Below are positions 53,985 through 61,465 of a stretch of DNA of 64,000 nt, in pieces (position 1 is the first letter of the stretch; every line of letters begins with the position of its first letter). The DNA lies in contig CALMZQ010000003.1 in assembly GCA_937870915.1 (NCBI GenBank), positions 124,001-188,000 on the forward strand, written 5' to 3'. The notes below the pieces were generated by a model. That model was not told the DNA's origin. It saw only the letters and a list, made by a program, of their open reading frames with translations, and searched no databases. The DNA is from an uncultured Ignavibacteria bacterium (GTDB taxonomy: Bacteria > Bacteroidota > Ignavibacteria > Kapaibacteriales > Kapaibacteriaceae). A program made the translations under genes and the position numbers.

Positions 53985-54850
53985 TGCATCGCATAGCCAT
54001 CTTGGCCTATACGGCACGTCCGGCAGCGATCACGTGGGCAACCTATGCTATCAACCGACTCTTCGAAGAAGGCGTCGAGGTAATCGTAGATGCAATCCTT
54101 GCCGATGCGCTTGATTCGGACCTTGCATCAAAGTGTGAAGTGCGCTCGGCAACAGAATTCGAAAAACGCGCTGATATGGTGATGACCTTCGGCGGCGATG
54201 GCACTCTCTTGGCCACTGCACGATTGCTCATGGGCTCTGATGTTCCGATCATGGGCGTAAACGTTGGAAAGCTTGGCTTCCTGGCTGAATTCCCGGTGAC
54301 GGAGCTTGATGACGCGATCATGGATGTGATCAAGGGTAATTACCGGATTGTTGACCGCACGACGCTAATGGTTGAGTTCAATGGAATTACGTCCCATGCT
54401 CTGAATGAAGTGCTTATCGAGCGCGCATCAGAAGCAAAGATGATAGCCGTTCGCGCCTTCGTGAATGAACACCACGTGGCCGACTATCGCGCCGATGGTG
54501 TCATCATTTGTACGCCAACGGGATCAACGGCATACTCCCTTGCAGCCGGCGGCCCAATCATTGCCCCCTCAGCAAATGCACTTTGTATTACTCCTATCGC
54601 GCCCCATACGCTCACACTTCGCCCCCTGATCGTTAATGACAGCAGTGAAATCCGCTTTGAACCGCTTAGCGAACATGCAGACTCACATGTTGTTGCCGAT
54701 GGAAAGATCCTCGGCTCGGTTGGAAAGGGTGATGTGGTTACGATCCGCAAGAGCGATCATTTGGTGAAGCTGGTGAAACGCGCCGATAGTACGTATTACG
54801 ATCTGCTGCGCGACAAACTTCTTTGGTCTGCAGACGCGACAAAGAAATAA
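53984..54850 (+). CDS. nadK: NAD kinase
   Basis: The 288-residue protein has the NAD kinase motifs TFGGDGTLL, NVGKLGFLAEF and CTPTGSTAYSLAAGGPI. It phosphorylates NAD to NADP in the cytoplasm. It is translationally coupled to the DUF1844 gene. NadC, in the same NAD(P) pathway, is encoded three genes downstream. Confidence 0.96.
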   Translation: MHRIAILAYTARPAAITWATYAINRLFEEGVEVIVDAILADALDSDLASKCEVRSATEFEKRADMVMTFGGDGTLLATARLLMGSDVPIMGVNVGKLGFLAEFPVTELDDAIMDVIKGNYRIVDRTTLMVEFNGITSHALNEVLIERASEAKMIAVRAFVNEHHVADYRADGVIICTPTGSTAYSLAAGGPIIAPSANALCITPIAPHTLTLRPLIVNDSSEIRFEPLSEHADSHVVADGKILGSVGKGDVVTIRKSDHLVKLVKRADSTYYDLLRDKLLWSADATKK

Positions 54851-54855
54851 CGCTC

Positions 54856-56202
54856 ATGCTTAAGCGCGAACTGTCCTTTGTTCAAGCCACGGCGATCAAT
54901 ATGATCGACATGGTGGGCATCGGCCCGTTTGTCACAACAGCCCTTGTTGCTGCCACAATGGGTTCAGCTCCAATGGCCCTCCTTGCTTGGTGCGTTGGAA
55001 TGTCTCTTGCCTTGGTTGATGCCTCGGTTTGGAGTGAACTCGGTGCCAAGATGCCGGAAGCAGGGGGCTCCTACGCCTTCCTACGTGAGACGTATGGCAA
55101 GGACTCGTGGGGTAGACTCATGGCGTTCTTGTTTGTTTGGCAAACGTCTTTCCAGGCTCCGTTAGTAGTTGCCTCCGGTGCTTTGGGCTTTGCCAAATAC
55201 ATTACGTTTCTTACGGGTCCACTTGATCATTTCACTGGGAAACTTGTTGGCGTAGTCCTCATCGTTGCACTCGTTGTATTACTGTACAGACGTATCGGTG
55301 ACGTTGGTCGCATCTCCGTTGTCCTCTGGGGATGTGTCATCGCCGCTCTGTTTTGGATCATCGGCACTGGAATTGTGTACGGCAACTTCGATCAGATCAT
55401 GAGTGGCAACGTGGTAGAGGGGGCTCTAGGCAACGACGCTATTTGGGCCGCTCTTGGTATTGCAACCATCCCAACCATCTATTCCTACCTTGGCTACTAT
55501 AATGTGTGTCACCTCGGAGCTGAAGTACGGGATCCCGTCCGAGTTATTCCGAAGAGTATGTACATCTCGATTCTTGGTATCGGCGCACTCTATCTTGCAA
55601 TGCAAACGGCCATTTATGCCGTCCTTCCGGTGGCCGATGTTGCTGCCTCACCGTTTGTTGTTAGCACACTCATCAACACTGTGCAGGGTCCGGTAGCTGC
55701 GCAGATCGTTACGGCGCTTGTGTTAATCGTTGCAGTTGCGTCTCTCTTCAGCGTCATCCTTGGGTACACACGTATTCCGTATGCGGCAGCCAAGGACGGT
55801 CTATTCTTCCGAGTCTTTGGCCGCGAACACCCAACAAAGAACTTCCCGCACATCTCTCTCCTAGTGCTTGGTGGTGTTGCCATTGTTTTTGCAATGACAC
55901 TGGAATTGGGTGATACCATCAAGGCGATCATCACCATGAGGGTGTTCACGCAGTTTGTTGCACAGGCAGTTGGACTTATTGTCCTTCGCAGACGTATCGG
56001 TGCTGGTGCCATGCCATGGAGAATGTGGCTGTATCCAATCCCTGTAGTACTCACAATCATTGGCTGGATCTGGATATTTTCCAGTGCCAAGCCCCTTCAA
56101 CAGCAACTTGGTGTAGCTGCACCGTTAGTAGGTGTAGTTGTATATCTCGCACTTGCACGGAGAAACAGAACGTGGCCGTTCAGAATACCATCGATGGATT
56201 GA
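54856..56202 (+). CDS. APC-family amino acid permease
   Basis: The start is taken at 54856 (MLKRELSFVQATAINMIDMVGIGPF), 5 bp after nadK, because APC proteins begin with this first helix. The 448-residue protein has about 12 membrane segments with the GIGPF helix-1 break and the SYLGYYNVCHLGAEVRDPVRVIPKS segment typical of the superfamily. Amino acid or amine transport is likely; the substrate is unknown. It overlaps the adenine deaminase gene by 31 bp. Confidence 0.88.
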   Translation: MLKRELSFVQATAINMIDMVGIGPFVTTALVAATMGSAPMALLAWCVGMSLALVDASVWSELGAKMPEAGGSYAFLRETYGKDSWGRLMAFLFVWQTSFQAPLVVASGALGFAKYITFLTGPLDHFTGKLVGVVLIVALVVLLYRRIGDVGRISVVLWGCVIAALFWIIGTGIVYGNFDQIMSGNVVEGALGNDAIWAALGIATIPTIYSYLGYYNVCHLGAEVRDPVRVIPKSMYISILGIGALYLAMQTAIYAVLPVADVAASPFVVSTLINTVQGPVAAQIVTALVLIVAVASLFSVILGYTRIPYAAAKDGLFFRVFGREHPTKNFPHISLLVLGGVAIVFAMTLELGDTIKAIITMRVFTQFVAQAVGLIVLRRRIGAGAMPWRMWLYPIPVVLTIIGWIWIFSSAKPLQQQLGVAAPLVGVVVYLALARRNRTWPFRIPSMD

Positions 56203-57779
56203 TCGTTGATCTCCAACAGCGTAGGACATATCCGGGCATTGTTGAGTTTGTTGATGGTGTGATCACTGCGGTACGAGAAGATCCGAATGCTCGCACTGAT
56301 CGATATATCATGCCGGGATTTGTAGATGCACACGTGCATGTGGAGTCGAGCATGCTCATCCCAAGCGAGTTTGCACGTCTCGCAGTAGTCCATGGAACCG
56401 TTGCCACAGTCAGTGATCCGCATGAGATCGGCAATGTGTGTGGGGTAAAAGGTGTGCGGTATATGCTCGACAATGGGGCTCGTGTTCCATTCACGTTTGC
56501 ATTTGGAGCCCCTTCTTGTGTTCCGGCAACAACATTTGAAACGGCCGGTGCAGAGATCACGGCGTCGGACATCCGCGAGCTGTTCAACGACGAGCGCATT
56601 CGGTATCTGAGTGAGATGATGAATTGGCCGGGTGTGTTGCATAGCGACCCGGTGGTGATGGAGAAGTTGGCCGTTGCAAAGGAATGCGGAAGGGTGATCG
56701 ATGGTCACGCCCCTGGCCTTCGTGGCGAACAAGCTGCTTCGTATGCTTCCCATGGGATTTCAACAGACCACGAGTGTTTTACGCTGGAAGAGGCGTTGGA
56801 CAAGGTTTCAGCGGGAATGAAGATCCTCATTCGGGAAGGCAGTGCTGCGCGGAACTACGAAGCACTCCATCCGATCATCGGACTCCATCCCGATCGAGTG
56901 ATGTTCTGCTCGGATGATATGCATCCGGACTCGCTTGTGCTTGGACACATCAACCTCCTGGTTTCCCGCTCTGTTGCACTTGGCTACAACGTCTTTGATG
57001 TATTGCGTGCGGCCTGCGTGCATCCTGTTGAACATTATGGGCTTCCGGTTGGTCTGCTTCGAGTTGGAGATCCCGCCGACATGATCGTTGTTGAGGATCT
57101 GACTTCGTTCGCCGTTCAACAAACATGGATCAAGGGGCGGTGTGTTGCGAACAATGGAACCACGGGAATCGACCATGTTGTAGAACGTGTCATCAATCAG
57201 TTCGCCAGTGATCCCATCACCACAGAACAGATCGCAGCAGACCATATCGGCAAGAACGTCCGTGTGATCGTTGCCCATGATGGTCAGCTCGTAACATCAG
57301 AAGAGCACCACATCCTCCCATCGAATGATGTTCTGAAGATTGTTGTTGTGAATCGCTATTCCAATGCGCCCCCTGCCATCGCCTACATCAAGAACATTGG
57401 GCTCAAGACCGGCGCGATAGCCAGCAGCGTTGCACACGACTCACATAACATCGTGGCCGTTGGTTGTTCCGATGTCGAGATCGTGGAAGCAGTGAACGCA
57501 ATCATTTCTGCGCGTGGCGGTGTGTGTGTTACGGCGGATGGTCAGACCGATCTGCTTCCACTGCCCGTGGCCGGCCTTATGTCCAATCTCGACGGATATG
57601 ACGTTGCTCGCACCTACGCAGCGCTTGATGCACGAGCCAAAGCACTTGGCTCCCAACTCCGTGCCCCTTTCATGACGATATCCTTTATGGCACTTCTCGT
57701 TATCCCTCAATTGAAGTTGAGTGATAAGGGGCTGTTTGATGGAAGCAGGTTTGAGTTCGTTAGATTGCTAGAGTGTTAG
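56172..57779 (+). CDS. ade: Adenine deaminase
   Basis: The GTG at 56172 is chosen because GGAGA lies 8 bases before it and the protein then begins with VAVQNTIDGLIVDL, as Ade proteins do; the longer ORF lies in the permease gene. The 535-residue amidohydrolase has metal ligands in DAHVHVESSM, VSDPHEIGNV, GHAPG and FCSDDMHPD, and the C-terminal adenine deaminase domain (VAHDSHNIVAVG). It converts adenine to hypoxanthine. The last residues RLLEC and the TAG stop are read from the following repeat array. Confidence 0.94.
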   Translation: MAVQNTIDGLIVDLQQRRTYPGIVEFVDGVITAVREDPNARTDRYIMPGFVDAHVHVESSMLIPSEFARLAVVHGTVATVSDPHEIGNVCGVKGVRYMLDNGARVPFTFAFGAPSCVPATTFETAGAEITASDIRELFNDERIRYLSEMMNWPGVLHSDPVVMEKLAVAKECGRVIDGHAPGLRGEQAASYASHGISTDHECFTLEEALDKVSAGMKILIREGSAARNYEALHPIIGLHPDRVMFCSDDMHPDSLVLGHINLLVSRSVALGYNVFDVLRAACVHPVEHYGLPVGLLRVGDPADMIVVEDLTSFAVQQTWIKGRCVANNGTTGIDHVVERVINQFASDPITTEQIAADHIGKNVRVIVAHDGQLVTSEEHHILPSNDVLKIVVVNRYSNAPPAIAYIKNIGLKTGAIASSVAHDSHNIVAVGCSDVEIVEAVNAIISARGGVCVTADGQTDLLPLPVAGLMSNLDGYDVARTYAALDARAKALGSQLRAPFMTISFMALLVIPQLKLSDKGLFDGSRFEFVRLLEC

Positions 57780-57888
57780 ATTGGTAGAGTGTTAGATTGC
57801 TAGAGTGTTAGATTGCTAGAGTGTTAGATTGCTAGATGAAGAGTTGAAACTCTAACATTCTAGCACTCTAACAATCTAACACTCTAAC
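57761..57888. repeat. Inverted array of TTAGATTGCTAGAGTG units between ade and nadC
   Basis: The left arm (57761-57836) has four or five copies of a 16-bp unit TTAGATTGCTAGAGTG, itself two 8-bp variants. After a short spacer (GAAGAGTTGAAA) the right arm (57850-57888) has the reverse complement (CTCTAACAATCTAACA and variants). The arms could form a hairpin of about 35 bp. The left arm encodes the end of ade; the right arm ends at the nadC ATG. Confidence 0.92.
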
Positions 57889-58749
57889 ATGCTCCCCCTA
57901 GACTCCTCCCTCATCCGTCTCATTCAGTTTGCGATCCGTGAGGATCTCGGTACGGGGGATATCACGAGTGACCTGAGTATTCCGCGTGATGCAACAGCTG
58001 CTGCGCGATTCTTGATGAAGCAAGATGGAGTGGTATGTGGCTTGCCGATGCTTCAGCTTGTGTTTCGCGAGTTCTCCTCTGATGTAGATATCGAACTCAA
58101 GGTGAACGAAGGGGATCGTATCAAGAGTGGAACAGTGATCGCACTCGTGGAAGGGCCTGCACATGCACTTTTGGCTGGTGAACGAACTGCATTGAATTTC
58201 ATTCAACGTATGAGTGGTGTTGCCACCAAGTCTCGTCAGTATGTTGATCAGATAGTCGGCACCAAGGCTCGTGTTCTCGATACACGCAAGACCATTCCTG
58301 GTTGGAGATTGTTGGACAAATACGCAACTACAGTCGGTGGAGCATTCAATCATCGCCTTGGACTTTACGACATGGTGATGATCAAGGATAATCACATCAC
58401 GGCATGTGGTGGTATTCGCGAGGCGGTTAGTACCATCGTTGCGGATCTGCACGATAGACCGATGATAAAGGTAGAGGTAGAGGCCCGTTCACTCGATGAT
58501 GTGTTGGAAATCCTTCAATGTAAAGGCGTACATCGTGTGATGTTCGACAACTTTACACCAGAGGCTGTTGCCGAAGGTGTTCGTTTGGTTGATGGCCGAC
58601 TCGAAACGGAAGCTTCTGGTGGAATCAGCTTCGAAAATATTCGCGACTATGCCGAAGCGGGTGTCGATTTCATTAGCGTGGGCGCAATTACACATAGCGC
58701 AACTGCTCTCGACATTTCCATGAAGTTGTTTGTCCCCAAACAGGGTTGA
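57889..58749 (+). CDS. nadC: Nicotinate-nucleotide pyrophosphorylase (quinolinate phosphoribosyltransferase)
   Basis: The 286-residue protein has the NadC motifs REDLGTGDITSDL, NFIQRMSGVAT, DTRKTIPGWRLLDKYA, GG.FNHRLGLYDMVMIKDNHI and EASGGI. It makes nicotinate mononucleotide from quinolinate. The start directly follows the repeat array and has no Shine-Dalgarno. It ends 3 bp before the convergent HTH gene with no terminator between. Confidence 0.96.
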   Translation: MLPLDSSLIRLIQFAIREDLGTGDITSDLSIPRDATAAARFLMKQDGVVCGLPMLQLVFREFSSDVDIELKVNEGDRIKSGTVIALVEGPAHALLAGERTALNFIQRMSGVATKSRQYVDQIVGTKARVLDTRKTIPGWRLLDKYATTVGGAFNHRLGLYDMVMIKDNHITACGGIREAVSTIVADLHDRPMIKVEVEARSLDDVLEILQCKGVHRVMFDNFTPEAVAEGVRLVDGRLETEASGGISFENIRDYAEAGVDFISVGAITHSATALDISMKLFVPKQG

Positions 58750-58752
58750 CAC

Positions 58753-59007
58753 CTACGGCTCAGGTAGTTTATCTGGCGGTGCAAGAAGTGATGGCAATGG
58801 ACCATCCAACACATAGGACTTCCTGCCGTAGTGATAGGACATCGGCACATGCAACGTGTTGATGAGATAGTCCAAATCACGCGCAACCGTACGCTCGCTT
58901 ACTTCGAGATCCTTCGCCATCAAATTTGCCGTAACCCGTTCACCACGCGACAGCCGCATCAGGATGGCCTGAAGGCGGTAGAGCGTGGGACGCATGGCAG
59001 ATTTCAT
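58753..59007 (-). CDS. Small HTH protein resembling the N-terminus of WYL-type regulators
   Basis: The ORF reaches 59169, but the conserved part starts near M55 (MKSAMRPTLYRLQAIL); I use 59007 with low certainty (59073 is another option). The 84-residue product is a DeoR/HTH_11-like winged helix (RLQAILMRLSRGERVTANLMAKDLEVSERTVARDLDYLINTLHVP), as in YafY-type regulators, but the WYL effector domain is missing: the protein ends about 35 residues after the HTH. It may be a stand-alone DNA-binding protein or a truncated remnant. Confidence 0.6.
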   Translation of the reverse strand: MKSAMRPTLYRLQAILMRLSRGERVTANLMAKDLEVSERTVARDLDYLINTLHVPMSYHYGRKSYVLDGPLPSLLAPPDKLPEP

Positions 59008-59156
59008 TGGCGCAGATTCCGGTTCACGAAGTATCTGCGAGGGTACGCCACTCACTCTGCCATCTACTGTCATAGTGGCGATTACAAGCCACTGATAGAT
59101 GTTACGCTCCTCAGAATCGGTGAGTAACCAGGGCAAAAGGGGGGTGGAAAACGACG

Positions 59157-59177
59157 AAAGGGGCTTCATGCCCCTTT
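59157..59177 (-). terminator. Hairpin downstream of rpoN
   Basis: AAAGGGGC-TTCAT-GCCCCTTT is a perfect 8-bp stem 50 bp after the rpoN stop. The following T-run is interrupted (CGTCGTTTTCC), so termination strength is doubtful. The longest HTH ORF would start inside this hairpin, which argues for a later start. Confidence 0.4.
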
Positions 59178-59226
59178 GTGGTGTTTACAGATCCAAACGT
59201 GACGCGGGTGTGATTTTGACCGCGTG

Positions 59227-60852
59227 TTATAGTTCCCTACGCAATCTCGCTACTGGAATCCGGAGCTGTTCTCGGTATTTGGCTACGGTTCTCCGAGCCA
59301 CATTATATCCCAACTTCTTGAGGTCCTTGCCGAGCTTGTCATCACTTAGTGGTTTACTCTTGGACTCTGCTTCGATGAGCTCCTTGATCTTCTGCTTGAT
59401 CACACGTGTAGAGATCTCTTCGCCATCATCACTCAGCAGCGCTTCACTAAAGAAATACTTCAGCTCAAACGTTCCAAAGGTGGTGAGAACATACTTGCCG
59501 TTCACAATGCGACAGATCGTTGAGATGTCAAGCCCCGTAATCTCAGAAACATCACGATAGATAAGGGGCTTAAGATGCTCCGGACCATACTGGAAGAACT
59601 CCTTCTGCAATCCGATGATTGCCGTCATTACACGAAGCATCGTGCTCTTGCGCTGACGTATCGCTTGCATGAGAAACTTTGCGTCCTCATACTTCTTGCG
59701 CAACCACTCGCGCGTCTCCTTGTTGAACTTGTGGAACCGCGCCTCTTTCTTGAGCTTCTCATACGCATTGCTCACACGCAGAGTTGGCAGTCGTGAGTCG
59801 TTTACCGTGATAAGGAAGTCTGTTCCGTCCTCTGTGGGTTCTACCGTGAAGTCCGGTGTTACAGTGTTCACCTCTGGACCAATGGTTCCTCCGCCCGGTC
59901 GAGGTGTGAGGTGTCGGATCACATCAATGGCTTCACGAAGGTAATCCTCGGTTACGTCTAACTGACGTTCAATGATGTGGTAGTGCTTCATGGCAAAGGC
60001 CTCGTAGGTCTTTGTCAGGATGAGTACAGCAAGTTTCTGCGCTGCATTGGGCTTCTCAACTGCTCGCAATTGCGCAAGTAGGCACTCCTGTACACTGCGA
60101 GAAGCAATGCCCGGAGGTTCGAGCGATTGCACCTTGCGAAGGACAGATTCTGCCTGTTTCATCGTGATTGGATTGAGCGGACGTGTAACGTCCTCTATCA
60201 GGTCTTGAAGGTAGTTCTGTGACCGCCCGGGCATTGTGGAAGTATGCATCGCAAGGTTGTGTTCTGCGAAACGGTCGTTCACTTCCTGCATCAATTCATC
60301 GAGCGTCCGGCGCAGATAGCCGTCATCATCTACATTGCCAATGATGTATTCGCCGAAGAGCCGATCTTCCAGTGATACCTGCAGGTACTTCATCTGCTCA
60401 AGGAGATCATCTTCAAGCGTTTGCACTTCCCTGAACTGGAACACTGGTTCATCGTCATCGTCTTCGCCCATGCGCGTGTCGCTCGAACTCCCACTCGTTG
60501 GATCTTCACCCCAAATGAGTTTGTAGAATTCAAATGCATCCTTTGGGTCGAATTCTGTGGCTGCTTCTATAGACTCCGTGCGTTTTTCCGGACCGATGGA
60601 TTCTGTTCCAGGGACGGGGGAGTCATACGCAGTGCTTTCTGCCGGACCTTCCGTGTCTCCTGTAACCCGATCCTCACCGGCTGCCTGCGGTTCGTACTCA
60701 GGACTCTCTTCCAACATCGGATTGTTCTCAAGTTCCGCGCGCACGTGCTGCTCAAGTTGCAACAGTGGCAACTGCAGCATCTTGAGATACTGGATCTGCT
60801 GGGGCGTAAGGGACTGCTGAAGAGCGGTCTGAAGGTTGAGGCCTAGCTTCAT
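59227..60852 (-). CDS. rpoN: RNA polymerase sigma-54 factor
   Basis: The 541-residue protein has region I (LNLQTALQQSLTPQQIQYLKMLQLPLLQLEQHV), an acidic region II of about 100 residues, the core-binding domain (about 170-340), the HTH and the RpoN box ARRTVAKYREQL near the C-terminus. It directs transcription from -24/-12 promoters with enhancer-binding activators; none of these is in the window. It overlaps the DUF3109 gene by 4 bp. Confidence 0.96.
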   Translation of the reverse strand: MKLGLNLQTALQQSLTPQQIQYLKMLQLPLLQLEQHVRAELENNPMLEESPEYEPQAAGEDRVTGDTEGPAESTAYDSPVPGTESIGPEKRTESIEAATEFDPKDAFEFYKLIWGEDPTSGSSSDTRMGEDDDDEPVFQFREVQTLEDDLLEQMKYLQVSLEDRLFGEYIIGNVDDDGYLRRTLDELMQEVNDRFAEHNLAMHTSTMPGRSQNYLQDLIEDVTRPLNPITMKQAESVLRKVQSLEPPGIASRSVQECLLAQLRAVEKPNAAQKLAVLILTKTYEAFAMKHYHIIERQLDVTEDYLREAIDVIRHLTPRPGGGTIGPEVNTVTPDFTVEPTEDGTDFLITVNDSRLPTLRVSNAYEKLKKEARFHKFNKETREWLRKKYEDAKFLMQAIRQRKSTMLRVMTAIIGLQKEFFQYGPEHLKPLIYRDVSEITGLDISTICRIVNGKYVLTTFGTFELKYFFSEALLSDDGEEISTRVIKQKIKELIEAESKSKPLSDDKLGKDLKKLGYNVARRTVAKYREQLRIPVARLRREL

Positions 60853-61421
60853 TCGTCTCCCTCATCTTCTCCGCGCGATACGGCCAGCATTCGCGCATAC
60901 GCCTTCTCTCCAAATGCTCGGATCAATGAATCCTTGAGCGCTTCCACCATCGGAATTCCTAGACGGGCTCCAAGTTCACGTCCGGGCTCACATTCTTCGA
61001 TCTTTTCGTAATGCAGATATGGTCCGCCAAAATCTGCGATACGGATAGGGAAGAGGTGACAAGAAAGGGGCTTGCGGAAGTCACTCTCCCCATTGTGAAA
61101 TGCCTTCTCAATAGCGCATTTTGCCACATCCTTGTCGTAGTACACAAAGATGCAGTCTGCGTCATCCAAACACGCTACAGATCGCTCCCCAACATGCCCT
61201 TCTACCGGATCGTTCTCGGCCAGCCATTGTGTGGACCGTTCGCCGAGATACGGTAGAGCTGCCTGCACGGCTAGCTGCAGTGGCTTAACCTCGTTCTCCA
61301 AGAGTGGGGCTCCTGCTCCTCCACTCAGGGTACAACATGCCCCCTTACAGCGCTGAAGATCACACGCGAATGTGGCCGTCAACACCTGCTCTTGAATGAG
61401 AAGATCGTCGAGTAGGATCAT
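60849..61421 (-). CDS. DUF3109 family cysteine-rich protein
   Basis: The 190-residue protein has the DUF3109 pattern: CDLQRCKGACC near the N-terminus, CIEKAF-type cysteine (KCAIEKAFHNGE), SCHLFPIRI and EECEPG. The cysteines probably bind an iron-sulfur cluster or zinc, as in the related YkgJ group. The function is unknown. It is translationally coupled to rpoN. Confidence 0.88.
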   Translation of the reverse strand: MILLDDLLIQEQVLTATFACDLQRCKGACCTLSGGAGAPLLENEVKPLQLAVQAALPYLGERSTQWLAENDPVEGHVGERSVACLDDADCIFVYYDKDVAKCAIEKAFHNGESDFRKPLSCHLFPIRIADFGGPYLHYEKIEECEPGRELGARLGIPMVEALKDSLIRAFGEKAYARMLAVSRGEDEGDE

Positions 61422-61465
61422 GCTGTCGGAAAAATAGCACGATTCTTGCTAGTCAGAAACATTCC

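Noticed and set aside
56016-56171. Upstream start of adenine deaminase from the ORF track
   Set aside because: The added 52 residues are Cys/Ser-rich read-through of the permease gene in another frame; the GTG at 56172 has GGAGA and fits family length.
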